Assembly (NCBI RefSeq): GCF_002368195.1
Contig: NZ_AP018178.1
Span: 4,255,421 to 4,319,420 of the forward strand
DNA length: 64,000 nucleotides
Direction: 5' to 3'
Source: Calothrix sp. NIES-2100
Lineage (GTDB): Bacteria > Cyanobacteriota > Cyanobacteriia > Cyanobacteriales > Nostocaceae
Numbering within the stretch: the stretch's first letter is position 1; each line of letters begins with the position of its first letter. The notes under the pieces are model-generated. The model was not told where the DNA came from. It saw nothing but the letters and a program-made list of their open reading frames with translations, and did not search any database. Of the stretch, positions 53,446-63,100 are shown piece after piece. The translations under genes were made by a program, and so were the position numbers.

Positions 53446-53479
53446 AAAAAGCGCCCTCCCAATTGGGAGGGCGCTTTTT
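53446..53479 (-). terminator. psbA terminator
   Basis: Perfect palindrome AAAAAGCGCCCTCCC-AATT-GGGAGGGCGCTTTTT, 35 bases after the psbA stop. GC-rich stem with A-run before and T-run after, so it is an intrinsic terminator that works in both directions. Confidence 0.9.
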
Positions 53480-53513
53480 ATTCACCCAAAAACTACATTA
53501 TTGCACTCATAAA

Positions 53514-54596
53514 TTAACCGTTGATTGCAGGAGCGCTCAGAGCAACAGGAGCAACATCACCAGCAGCCAAGTCTAGAGGGAAGTTGTGAGCGTTACGCTC
53601 GTGCATTACTTCCATACCCAAGTTAGCGCGGTTGATGATGTCAGCCCAGGTGTTAACTACACGACCGGTGGAATCAATCACAGATTGGTTGAAGTTGAAA
53701 CCGTTCAAGTTGAACGCCATTGTGCTGACACCCAGTGCGGTAAACCAGATACCGACTACAGGCCATGCAGCCAAGAAGAAGTGCAGTGAACGGCTGTTGT
53801 TAAAAGAAGCGTATTGGAAAATCAAGCGACCGAAGTAACCGTGTGCCGCAACGATGTTGTAGGTTTCTTCTTCTTGACCGAACTTGTAACCGTAGTTTTG
53901 TGATTCGTTCTCGGTGGTTTCACGAACTAAGGAAGAAGTTACCAAAGAACCGTGCATTGCGGAGAACAAGGAACCGCCGAATACACCAGCCACACCTAAC
54001 ATGTGGAAGGGGTGCATGAGGATGTTGTGCTCAGCTTGGAACACAATCATGAAGTTGAAGGTTCCAGAGATACCCAAAGGCATACCATCAGAGAATGAAC
54101 CTTGACCGATGGGGTATACCAAGAATACTGCGGTAGCTGCTGCTACTGGTGCAGAGAATGCTAAGCAGATCCAAGGGCGCATACCTAGGCGGTAAGACAA
54201 TTCCCACTCACGACCGAGGTAGCAGAATACGCCGGTTAAGAAGTGGAAAATTACCAATTGGTAAGGACCACCGTTGTACAACCACTCATCTAAGGAAGCA
54301 GCTTCCCAAATGGGGTAGAAGTGTAAACCGATAGCGTTAGAAGAAGGAACAACTGCACCAGAGATGATGTTGTTGCCGTAAAGTAAAGAACCTGCAACTG
54401 GTTCGCGGATACCATCGATGTCTACTGGAGGTGCAGCGATGAAGGCGATAACGAAGCAAGCGGTGGCGGCGAGGAGGGTAGGAATCATCAGGACTCCGAA
54501 CCAACCGATGTATAGGCGGTTGTTGGTGCTGGTGATCCATTCGCAGAAGCGATCCCATACGTTAGCGCTGGAGCGCTGTTGTAGAGTTGCTGTCAT
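53514..54596 (-). CDS. psbA: Photosystem II D1 protein
   Basis: A 360-residue D1 with every key residue at its usual position: Tyr161 (TyrZ), Asp170, Glu189, His190, His198 (P680 ligand), Ser264 (QB/herbicide site), His332, Glu333, His337, Asp342 and Ala344. A 16-residue C-terminal extension (AGDVAPVALSAPAING) follows Ala344 and is removed by CtpA. Position 130 is Glu, the form usually found in high-light D1 copies (Gln in the low-light form). Five transmembrane helices. Cyanobacteria carry several psbA genes; only this one is in the window. It carries its own terminator and is monocistronic. Confidence 0.99.
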   Translation of the reverse strand: MTATLQQRSSANVWDRFCEWITSTNNRLYIGWFGVLMIPTLLAATACFVIAFIAAPPVDIDGIREPVAGSLLYGNNIISGAVVPSSNAIGLHFYPIWEAASLDEWLYNGGPYQLVIFHFLTGVFCYLGREWELSYRLGMRPWICLAFSAPVAAATAVFLVYPIGQGSFSDGMPLGISGTFNFMIVFQAEHNILMHPFHMLGVAGVFGGSLFSAMHGSLVTSSLVRETTENESQNYGYKFGQEEETYNIVAAHGYFGRLIFQYASFNNSRSLHFFLAAWPVVGIWFTALGVSTMAFNLNGFNFNQSVIDSTGRVVNTWADIINRANLGMEVMHERNAHNFPLDLAAGDVAPVALSAPAING

Positions 54597-54649
54597 GGTT
54601 TTATGATTGCGTTTGGTTATGTATGAATCAGGCGTGTTTGTCTTTGCCT

Positions 54650-54690
54650 GTAATAGTACTTTACATTCATTTACAAAAGTTAATCAAGTA
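54650..54690 (-). promoter_or_regulatory. Candidate psbA promoter region
   Basis: About 55-95 bases before the psbA start the minus strand reads TTGATT (54682-54687), 18 bases, then TAAAGT (54658-54663), overlapping TACTAT (54653-54658). These are weak matches to -35/-10 boxes, and no ribosome-binding site stands out in front of the ATG. Assignment is tentative. Confidence 0.25.
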
Positions 54691-54760
54691 CTTATAGTTT
54701 TGTAAAACTAATCACTCATATTAGTTTTACTTATTTAAAGGTAATAATTTTGACTGAAAT

Positions 54761-54870
54761 AGGACTTACGCACTCTCAGCCTGAAACCTAGATCCCCCCA
54801 AGCTTGACAAGGGGGGAAGGTCTAAAGGCCTCTGGTGAAAAGGATTGGGGGATAAGAGTGCGTAAGTTCT
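54761..54870. repeat. MITE-like element with ACTTACGCACTCT ends
   Basis: Terminal inverted repeats AGGACTTACGCACTCT (54761-54776) and AGAGTGCGTAAGTTCT (54855-54870), one mismatch, enclose about 78 bases. The inner part contains AGATCCCCCCAAGCTTGAC. It shares the ACTTACGC end with the element in the pix cluster. Confidence 0.75.
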
Positions 54871-55090
54871 GTGAACAACACAAGGATACAAGCCCCTCTC
54901 TGACAAAGTTGAGCCTGGATTTCTCACCACACCTCTCAAAGCCTGCGCTTGTGCAGGGGAGAGTTCTTGTACAAGTTCTTTCCCCTAGGTCACTGAGCTT
55001 GCCGAAGTGCTGCCCCTCTGCTCCATCAAACGCTTAAAGCTTGTGAGAAATGCGGGTGAGGTAGTGCGTTGGGGGCTGACTCTTACCATT

Positions 55091-55274
55091 GGTGTCAACT
55101 TAAGCTTAGATGTATACAGCGTAAGTCTTTGGGGATCTCTGTCTTAGCACCATAAACTTTCGATCCCCCCTAACCCCCCTTTCCAAGGGGGGAATTAGAA
55201 TCTGAGCAAGCTTTTTAAGGGGGTTGGGGGATCAAATATCTTGATAAACATTGCCTTTCACGTTAAGTTGACAC
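55091..55274. repeat. MITE-like element with GTGTCAACTTAA ends (copy 1)
   Basis: Ends GGTGTCAACTTAA (55091-55103) and TTAAGTTGACAC (55263-55274) flank about 160 bases, including CGATCCCCCCTAACCCCCC and an inverted GGGGGTTGGGGGATC. A second element with the same ends is at 59579-59760. The stretch from 54871 to 55090 between this and the previous element holds no gene. Confidence 0.75.
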
Positions 55275-55284
55275 GTATGGACTC

Positions 55285-56124
55285 TTACTCAACAAATTTT
55301 GGTCGTACTTTTTGAGTGGACTGCAACTTCTCCTCTAAAGCCGTCCAATTTTCCTGCTCAATTAACTGAATCACTTGATCAAGCTGATGGCGATATTGTT
55401 GTAGTGAACCCAGCAAGGCTTGCTGATTAAACTGCGCCATCATTACTCCCAACTCTGGATTACCACCACCGACGCGGCTGGTATCGCGAAAACCGGAACT
55501 AGCTAAGTTTTGGGCTAGTTGCAAAACTGCGGGGTCGGTTTCACCCATGCAAGCGGCAATTAAGGAAGCACTGATCATTACGGGTAAATGGGAAATCCAA
55601 CTGACAGCGCGGTCGTGTTGCTCTGGCTGACAATGGTAGATTTTTGAGCCAAGCGATCGCACAATTTCTTCTAATACTGAAACTGCTGCATTTGGTGTTG
55701 TATCTGTTGGTGTCAGTACATAAGGGCGATCGACAAATAAATGCCGCTGTGCTGCTTCTATACCACTATCTGCGGTTCCTGCCATTGGATGACCACCGAC
55801 AAAATTCTGCCATAAAGGAGATATAGCCTGAACTATCGGTGCTTTTACTGATCCAACATCAGTGACTACTGTGGTAGCAGATAAGTGCGCAATTAATTGC
55901 TGAACTTGGGGAACAATAAGAGCTATAGGTGTACAAATAAATACAATCTCTGCTGTAGCTAAGAGACTCAGTTCTACTGAGGCCTGATCAACGCTACCCA
56001 GAGATACCGCCTTAAGGCAGGTTGCTTCACGACGACTAACTCCAAAAACATGATGTCCTTGCGATCGCAAATCGAAGCCCAAAGAACCACCGATTAGTCC
56101 GAGTCCTAAAATCCCAATTTTCAT
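55285..56124 (-). CDS. tyrA: Prephenate/arogenate dehydrogenase
   Basis: A 279-residue TyrA. N-terminal Rossmann fold GILGLGLIGGSLGFDLRSQG, followed by VSRRE; the absence of an acidic residue and the Arg pair favour NADP, as in cyanobacterial arogenate dehydrogenases. Catalytic and substrate motifs: DVGSVKAPIV, GGHPMAGT, and the conserved His in WISHLPVMIS. Residues 160-279 form the helical dimerisation domain. It makes tyrosine from arogenate (or 4-hydroxyphenylpyruvate from prephenate). Monocistronic. Confidence 0.93.
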   Translation of the reverse strand: MKIGILGLGLIGGSLGFDLRSQGHHVFGVSRREATCLKAVSLGSVDQASVELSLLATAEIVFICTPIALIVPQVQQLIAHLSATTVVTDVGSVKAPIVQAISPLWQNFVGGHPMAGTADSGIEAAQRHLFVDRPYVLTPTDTTPNAAVSVLEEIVRSLGSKIYHCQPEQHDRAVSWISHLPVMISASLIAACMGETDPAVLQLAQNLASSGFRDTSRVGGGNPELGVMMAQFNQQALLGSLQQYRHQLDQVIQLIEQENWTALEEKLQSTQKVRPKFVE

Positions 56125-56207
56125 TTTTGATTTTGTTAGTTCATCTTTTAAGTATTTTCTGCGTACTTGACCACCTAATTAAAGTTGGTATCTGAGGGTT
56201 AGTATTT

Positions 56208-57773
56208 ATGACTGTAGAAGAATTGTTAAGAAAATACACGGCAGGAGTTTTTGACTTTAGCGGTATTGACCTCTCGGAAGCCAACTTAAGTGGGGTCAAA
56301 CTTGTTGGTGTGAATCTTACTCAAGCTAACTTGAGTGTGGTAAATTTGAGCGGTGCGAATCTCAGCAAAGCTAACTTGAGTAATGCCATACTCAATGTAG
56401 CAAGATTAAGTGGTGCGAATCTGGCTCAGGCAATTTTCAACCAAGCTAGTCTCAACGTTGCGAATTTAATTCGAGCCGACCTCAATCATGCCCAACTTAG
56501 AGAAGCCTCATTGATTAGGGCTGAGTTAATTCGTGCCAATCTGAGTGGTGCAGATCTGTTTGCAGCTAACCTTACCAACGCCGATCTGCGAGAAGCGACA
56601 CTCCGACAGGCAAATTTACGCAAAGCCAACTTAAGTGGCGCGATTTTGCGGGGTTGCTCCTTAACGGGAGCAAACTTAGAGATGGCTAATCTCCACGGGA
56701 CTGATTTGGTACACACAGACCTCAGTGGCGCAAATTTGCGAGATGCTGAACTGAGAAAAGCAAATCTGAGCCGTGCAAACCTCAGCGGCGCAGATTTAAG
56801 TGGAGCGAATCTCCGCTGGGCTGATTTGAGTGGGGCTAATCTCCGCTGGGCTGATTTAAGCGGCGCTAAATTAAGTGGAGCTAAGTTAATCAGCACAGAT
56901 TTAAGTAATGCTAATTTAACAAATGCTAGTTTAGTACACGCCGATTTAACTCAAGCAAAATTAATTAAAGCAGAATGGATCGGAGCCGATTTGACAGCAG
57001 CGGTACTCACTGGCGCTAAACTTTATGCCACTTCTAGGTTTGGTTTAAAAACTGAAGGTATAACTTGTGAGTGGCTTGACCTTTCTCCCACAGGCGATCG
57101 CTCCATCATTCAAAAGTTTAATGCTGAAGATGCACGGGACTTTTTTAATGAAACCTCGCCCATTATCCGGATTATCGTCGATGCCCCCCTCGAACATGAA
57201 GCCAACTTTACCCTGGCTGGCGCATATTACCACATTTGGCGGCAATATCGGCGACTTCAACAACCACCCGCTATGGAAATTGGTCGCCGCCGGACTGTGT
57301 TCACATTCCGAGTCGATCGCGACGAAGATTTATTTCCCATTGCTTATATAGCTATTCTGCCATTTCGGGATGCCAGCAACACCCAACAAAATATTGAGGA
57401 TGTGTTGGATATGATCAAAGGCGAAGATATATCTCACCTGGGTGTAAAAATACCCCATCGGGTGAGGAAATTAAGGGCGGCGATCGAAGAAGCTAGAATA
57501 CAGGCTCAGTCAATTAAGGAAGTTCAAAAGACTCTGGAGTTGGCTGCAAAATTAAAATTTTTTAAAACTCCTACCCAGACAATATTAACAAATTCTAGTG
57601 CGCAAACTTTGATTATGTATGACAATCCCTATTTCGGTAAACGATTTATTAATCAACCCGAAAGCAATGGCACATTTTTTGATAATATAACCAATGAATC
57701 TACCCAATATCTTTTACCTTCAGTAAACATGATTAGAGAGTTTGTTAAAAGCTTTCATTTTATTGAAGAATGA
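56208..57773 (+). CDS. Pentapeptide-repeat protein with uncharacterised C-terminal domain
   Basis: A 521-residue protein. Residues about 18-265 are roughly fifty uninterrupted A(D/N)Lxx pentapeptides (for example LSGANLSKANLSNAIL), forming a right-handed quadrilateral beta-helix. From about residue 290 a distinct globular domain follows (FNAEDARDFFNETSPIIRIIVDAPLEHEANFTLAGAYYHIW, then RRTVFTFRVDRDEDLFPIAYIAILPF), which is recurrent in cyanobacteria next to pentapeptide repeats; I do not know its function. The DNA of the repeat part is itself visibly repetitive. The gene directly downstream (58 bases away) may be in the same operon. Confidence 0.85.
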   Translation: MTVEELLRKYTAGVFDFSGIDLSEANLSGVKLVGVNLTQANLSVVNLSGANLSKANLSNAILNVARLSGANLAQAIFNQASLNVANLIRADLNHAQLREASLIRAELIRANLSGADLFAANLTNADLREATLRQANLRKANLSGAILRGCSLTGANLEMANLHGTDLVHTDLSGANLRDAELRKANLSRANLSGADLSGANLRWADLSGANLRWADLSGAKLSGAKLISTDLSNANLTNASLVHADLTQAKLIKAEWIGADLTAAVLTGAKLYATSRFGLKTEGITCEWLDLSPTGDRSIIQKFNAEDARDFFNETSPIIRIIVDAPLEHEANFTLAGAYYHIWRQYRRLQQPPAMEIGRRRTVFTFRVDRDEDLFPIAYIAILPFRDASNTQQNIEDVLDMIKGEDISHLGVKIPHRVRKLRAAIEEARIQAQSIKEVQKTLELAAKLKFFKTPTQTILTNSSAQTLIMYDNPYFGKRFINQPESNGTFFDNITNESTQYLLPSVNMIREFVKSFHFIEE

Positions 57774-57830
57774 ACAATTATTAGTCAAATAATCGTTCAT
57801 CAATCACTGAGAAATTTGTGGAGGATACAG

Positions 57831-58424
57831 ATGCGTGATACTTTTAATAGAATGATTGGGCGGACTCGCTATGTAGTCTGCCGCTTGTTTCTGCATTTAG
57901 GTGGTTCGGACGTAGCGCCAATTTTAGGGCTATTTAATCGTGTTGCTAGAGAAGCAATCGATGCTGAAGGAGACTTACAAGTTTTAGGAGAAGGCTTGGT
58001 AGAAATCTGTGAAAACCTGTTGCGCTCTGACGATTACTGGCTGTCTGCCGCCAATGAAGGTGATGTATTTTGGAGCGAAGGCGAAGCGGGAGATTATGTC
58101 AATGAACTCTTTAGCGATTCAGCCGAAAGATACGGTGCTGACCTGGATTTAAGTTCTGATTCTGGAGTTAATGAACCTTTATCTATACCTGTAACACGCA
58201 ATATTATTGTGATGATTACAGTGGCTGTTGAAGGAGAAGTACCGCAGTTAGAAACCGATTTATCCAACATTCAAGCCTTGAAAGAAGGTTTAAAAGCCTT
58301 AGTCAATTTGCACTACAACCATAAATTACGGGCAGTGCAGGTACATTTCTCACCAGCACAATTAGGTGATGAACTCACTAACGATCAGCTGTTGCAATAT
58401 TATCCAGAATTAATTCCTTTGTAA
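57831..58424 (+). CDS. DUF1517-like protein
   Basis: 197 residues from the ATG used here; GGAGG lies seven bases upstream, which decides against the TTG five codons earlier. The pattern YVVCRLFLHLGGSDVAPILGLFNRVAREA, a helix with LVEICENLLRSDDYWLSA, and the end GDELTNDQLLQYYPELIPL resemble the conserved C-terminal part of cyanobacterial DUF1517 proteins, whose typical end is LT.DELL..YP.L. Unlike many members it has no membrane anchor. Function unknown. It follows the pentapeptide-repeat gene closely and is probably cotranscribed with it. Confidence 0.6.
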   Translation: MRDTFNRMIGRTRYVVCRLFLHLGGSDVAPILGLFNRVAREAIDAEGDLQVLGEGLVEICENLLRSDDYWLSAANEGDVFWSEGEAGDYVNELFSDSAERYGADLDLSSDSGVNEPLSIPVTRNIIVMITVAVEGEVPQLETDLSNIQALKEGLKALVNLHYNHKLRAVQVHFSPAQLGDELTNDQLLQYYPELIPL

Positions 58425-58520
58425 GTTGTCATTGGGCATTCGGCATTGGGCATTTCTTATTTATCTCCCTTGTCCTCCTTGTCTCCCTTGTCCTCCTTGT
58501 CTCCCTTGTCCCTATCTCCT
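58425..58520. repeat. CTTGTCCTCCTTGTCTCC minisatellite
   Basis: Five or more CTTGTCTCCCTTGTCC units preceded by a GGGCATTCGGCATTGGGCAT repeat; same families as at 270-385. Confidence 0.6.
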
Positions 58521-58593
58521 ATTGACAGTGAGGTAGTCCGTACTTACTACATGTAGTGAAAAATTGTTAAGCTCAAATGAGGATACTAGTGCA

Positions 58594-59481
58594 ATGATCA
58601 TGACCATATTGCGTCGATTTACAGCCGTTTGTTTAGCCATGAGTTTGTGCTTGACAACAGTTGCTTGTGGGGGTGGTTCCGAGCAAACAACCCCTTCAGG
58701 TAGAAACGTTAGCCAAACATCTACGGTTACCAAGCTAAGTGATGGGCAGTATCAATTACAGCAAGCAACTTACGATGATGGTACTGGAGAGTACACGCTG
58801 TTTTTGATTAACAGTAAGCCCCCAACCTTTGTCACCGAGAACTTACAAATGGCTCGGCTGACAGATGAAGAAATAAAAGAAGGTAAGAAAAGTTACTTAA
58901 AAGTAGAAAATGGACAACCCGTCTTATACTTAACAGAAGACTTTAAAATTGAGTACGTCCATAACGTTACAGAAAACAGAACTAATCCCCAAACCGGACA
59001 AAAAGAAACAGTTGTTGTCCGCCAAGAAAATAACTTCTGGACACCCTTTGCTGCGGCTGTGGCTGGTAATATAGCGGGTCAAGCCATCGGTAGTTTATTG
59101 TTTAGACCCCAGTATTATGTACCGCCTGTCTACCAATCTGGACAAGTTTTGAGAGGCTATGGTGGATATGGCAGCAACTATGACCAAGCAGTTTCCAGCT
59201 ACCGCAGCCGTTATAATGAACCACCAGCAGCCGTGAGAAATCGCACTGCATTCCGCACTACAGGAACAATTAGAAGAACATATCCTAGCGGATCGTCGGT
59301 ACGGACTACACCAAGTCGTACCAATACTAACCGTCCTAGTGGTTCTGGTTTTGGCGGTAGTGAACTGAAACCTTCTAATGATTCCCGATCGCCCAGACGC
59401 ACTCCTAGCGGTAGTAGCTTTGGTAGCGGTGGACGTAGTAGTGGTCGTCGCGCACCAGCTTTTGGTGGTAGACGGCGTTAA
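58594..59481 (+). CDS. Hypothetical lipoprotein with Ser/Gly/Arg-rich tail
   Basis: 295 residues from the ATG used here. Signal peptide with lipobox: FTAVCLAMSLCLTTVAC, Cys near residue 26, followed by GGGSEQ. The first half of the mature part has a regular globular appearance (KLSDGQYQLQQATYDDGTGEYTLFL ... LTEDFKIEYVHNVTENR); then a Gly/Ala hydrophobic segment (TPFAAAVAGNIAGQAIGSLLFRP); and from about residue 200 a low-complexity tail rich in Ser, Gly and Arg ending SSGRRAPAFGGRRR. I do not recognise the family. The basic tail would suit binding to acidic polymers at the cell surface. A GAGGAT lies about ten bases before the start. Confidence 0.65.
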   Translation: MIMTILRRFTAVCLAMSLCLTTVACGGGSEQTTPSGRNVSQTSTVTKLSDGQYQLQQATYDDGTGEYTLFLINSKPPTFVTENLQMARLTDEEIKEGKKSYLKVENGQPVLYLTEDFKIEYVHNVTENRTNPQTGQKETVVVRQENNFWTPFAAAVAGNIAGQAIGSLLFRPQYYVPPVYQSGQVLRGYGGYGSNYDQAVSSYRSRYNEPPAAVRNRTAFRTTGTIRRTYPSGSSVRTTPSRTNTNRPSGSGFGGSELKPSNDSRSPRRTPSGSSFGSGGRSSGRRAPAFGGRRR

Positions 59482-60196
59482 ATATTCACACTTCTCCCAA
59501 CGGTCGAATTTTGCATCAACTAAGGGAACTCCAAAAAATAAATTATGCCAAATTGTAGGGGCGGGGTAACCCCCACCTGTGTCAACTTAACGTGAAACCC
59601 TTATCAAGACTTAATTTTGAATTAAATCACCTACCATCAAGATCCGCGTTACCCCACCCCAGTTTTGCTGGCGCAAAACCTCCCCTCCCCGCTTGCGGGG
59701 AGGGGATTGAGGGGTGGGGTAAAATGCCTGTGGAATAAGCGTTTTGACTTAAGTTGACACCAATGGGTAACCCCGCCCCTACAAGTTGCGGGTTTGGTAG
59801 GTTAATGATTGGAATATTTTTTTATTTGGAAGTCCCTAAAGGTAAATAAAGATATTTTCTGATGTTCAGGGATGTGAGCTTTAATTGTTAACATCCCTGA
59901 TTTTTTATATTTAAGTAACAAACAAATGTTGCAGATTTAACCCAGTAAATATTAGTAAAAATAAATGAGTATTTGGAAAAAACTCTCTAGCCGTTGATAA
60001 ATTGGTGTAGGTTTTCTTAATACTTAAACTTCACTCTACGGATAGATTACTTAGTCTCTGCTAATGGCAGAAAATCTATGCTACGTATACAATGTGGCAC
60101 TATATAATATATCGGCTTCCTATTAATAGCTACGGCTAAAAAGACGATAGCTCTGGATCAACCGATGCTTTGCACATTGATTCGGGGGCTGTAACT
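59482..60196. other. Intergenic region with a nested repeat element
   Basis: 715 bases without a gene. The main content is the nested inverted-repeat element at 59553-59785. After it come AT-rich bases (59800-60130) that probably include the promoter of the large sensor kinase. The short HIP1-poor stretch shows no other structure. Confidence 0.5.
59553..59785. repeat. Nested MITE-like element (GTGTCAACTTAA copy 2)
   Basis: Inner ends GTGTCAACTTAA (59579-59590) and TTAAGTTGACAC (59749-59760), the same as the copy at 55091. Outside these, a further inverted repeat TTGTAGGGGCGGGGTAACCC (from 59553) and GGGTAACCCCGCCCCTACAA (to about 59784) encloses the whole. So either one element with long composite ends or one element inserted into a GTAGGGGCGGGG palindrome. 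Confidence 0.75.
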
Positions 60197-63100
60197 GTGA
60201 CCCATGAGATAAACTCTAAAATCTCGGAAAATCTTTTTATCGGCGACAGTGACATGGCGGCACTCATGCGATCGCACGACTGGTCGCAAACGCCGCTCGG
60301 CGCAGTCGAAACTTGGTCACAGAGCTTGAAAACAGCCGTGCGCATTATGCTCACCTCTCGCCAAGCCATGTTTGTTTGGTGGGGTGACAACCTGATCAAC
60401 CTGTATAACGATGCCTACAGAGCCATTCTCGGTGGCAAACATCCAGAAGCTCTCGGTCAAAAAGCTGCGGATGTCTGGCGAGAAATTTGGGATCAAGTGG
60501 GGCCGCGTGCAGAAACAGCGCTGTTCCAAAATCAGGGCACTTACGATGAAGCTTTGCTGCTGATTATGGAGCGTAATGGCTACCCAGAAGAAACATACTA
60601 CACATTTTCCTATAGCCCTGTACCCAATGATGACGGCAGCACCGGTGGCATTATCTGTGCTAATACTGAGGATACGCCCCGGATCATTGGGGAGCGGCAA
60701 TTGGCGCTGTTAAAGGAACTAGCAGCCAAAACAGCAGACGCACGCACATTTGATGAAGCCTGTACTTTAAGTATCAGATGTTTGGCAACCAACCCCTACG
60801 ATCTGCCATTTGCAATGATTTATTTGGTGGAGCCGGAGCAGCATTGCGTCGCTTTAGCTGGAACTTGCGGAATTGAGCGCGGACACTTAGCTGTCCCGGA
60901 AACCGTTGCGCTTGATGATAATTCGCTCTGGCACTTTGCACAGGTGTTGACAACCCATGAACCCTATGTGATTTCTGATTTAGCATCGCAATTTAGCGAT
61001 CTGCCAACCGGAGCCTGGGAGCGATCGCCCCATCAAATAGCTGTGGTACCGATCGCACCCTCAGGACGAACGGGCAAAGCTGGCGTATTAGTGGCAGCTT
61101 TAAACCCATTCCGGCTATTCGATGATAACTACCAAGGATTCCTGAACCTGGTGGCGGCGCAAATTGCTGCCAGCATTGCCAACGCTCAAGCGTATGAGGA
61201 AGAACGTAAACGCGCAGAAGCATTAGCCGAACTAGATCGCGCCAAAACCACCTTTTTTAGCAATGTTTCCCACGAATTTCGGACTCCGCTAACTCTGATG
61301 TTGAGTCCGTTAGAAGAGCTATTGGCAACAGATGACCTTGATGCAACACAACGGCAACAGCTAGCTTTGATGCAGCGCAATGGGTTACGCCTGTTAAAGC
61401 TGGTGAATACACTACTAGATTTTTCTCGCATTGAAGCCGGACGGGTGCAAGCGGTTTATGAACCTACAGACTTAGCCGCCTTCAGTGCCGAATTAGCCAG
61501 TGTCTTTCGTTCAGCCATAGAACAGGCTGGGTTAGAGTTTATTGTCATCTGTGAAACCCTGAGCGAACCAGTGTATGTTGATCGCGAGATGTGGGAAAAG
61601 ATTGTCCTCAACCTGCTCTCGAATGCGTTTAAATTCACCTTTACAGGAGCGATCGCTCTGACACAGCGTCAAATACAGCAGCAGATTGTCTTGACAGTCA
61701 GCGATACCGGAATTGGCATTCCCCAAACAGAATTGCCCCAATTGTTTGAGCGGTTTCACCGAGTCGAGGGAGCGCGGGGTAGAACTCAAGAAGGTTCGGG
61801 CATTGGACTTGCATTAGTGCAGGAGTTGGTGCGGCTACATGGTGGTCAGGTACAGGTTGAAAGTATCGAAGGCAAAGGCACCACCTTTACCATCACCATT
61901 CCCATTGGCACAGCCCATTTACCGCCTGAGCGAATTCAGGCAACGCGAAAGTTAGTTTCCACCGCTTTAGGTGCGGCTCCTTACATTGAGGAAGCCTTAC
62001 GCTGGCTACCAGAAGAGAGTGTGGGGAGTGTGGGGAGTGAAGATTTATTTGACAGTAACTCTTTTTCCTCACCAGTCGCCTCAGCTTCCCCACCCTATAT
62101 TCTGCTGGTGGATGACAATGCCGATATGCGCGAATATGTCAAGCGATTGCTGAGTAGGTATTATGTGGTAGAGACTGCCACTGATGGCATGGCAGCATTA
62201 GAAGCGATCGCCAATCATCTGCCGGATTTGGTGCTGACGGATGTGATGATGCCCCGTCTGGATGGCTTTGGTCTGCTGAGTGCGTTGCGGAGTGAGAATC
62301 GCACCCGCGAAATTCCGATCATTTTGCTTTCTGCCAGAGCCGGAGAAGAAGCTAAAGTCGAAGGATTAGCCGCTGGAGCCGATGATTATCTGATCAAGCC
62401 ATTTTCTGCCCGGGAATTGTTAGCGCGAGTCGAAGCAACTTTGAAGCTGGCGCAACTGCGACGGGATGCGATGCAACAGGAGCAGATGCTGCGACGAGAA
62501 GCAGAAATTGCCAAGCAGAATCTGGAAACTATCTTGTCAAGCATCAATGATGGGTTTTATGTCCTGGATCGCGACTGGCGGTTTACCTATGTCAACGATC
62601 GCTTGTGCGAGATCATGAGCATGGAGCGCCAAGAGATTCTTTCGCAAAACATTTGGGAATTATTTCCCGATATTATTGGCACTGACATTTATATTCAATT
62701 TCAGCACACATTAAAAGAACAAACACCTGTCCAGTTTGAGCATCTTTACACCGCCTGGAATCGCTGGTATGAACATCGGGTTTATCCTTCACCCGATGGA
62801 TTGACTGTGTTTGCGGCTGACATTACTGCTCGCAAACAAGCTGAACTCGAACGGGAACACCTCCTAGTTCGTGAACGTCACTACATCAAACAATTGCAGG
62901 GATTGACCACAGCCGCCCTGGCAATTAATTCTGCCTTTTCTGTGGAACAAGTGTTACAGGTAATCACGGATCAGGCAGCATCAATTATTGGTACGCACCA
63001 ATCTGTCACCAGCATGACAATTGATCGGGATTGGGCACAGGCAATTACCGCCATCTACTTGTCTGAGAAGTACGCTCAAAGGCAGAATTACGATCAACAG

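Noticed and set aside
53231..53485. An 84-codon frame behind psbA
   Set aside because: Its beginning is encoded by the psbA terminator stem, which makes translation very unlikely.
56486..56896. A 136-codon open frame on the minus strand (LAPLKSAQRRLAPLKSAQ...)
   Set aside because: It is the antisense reading of the pentapeptide repeats; its repetitiveness only mirrors the real gene.
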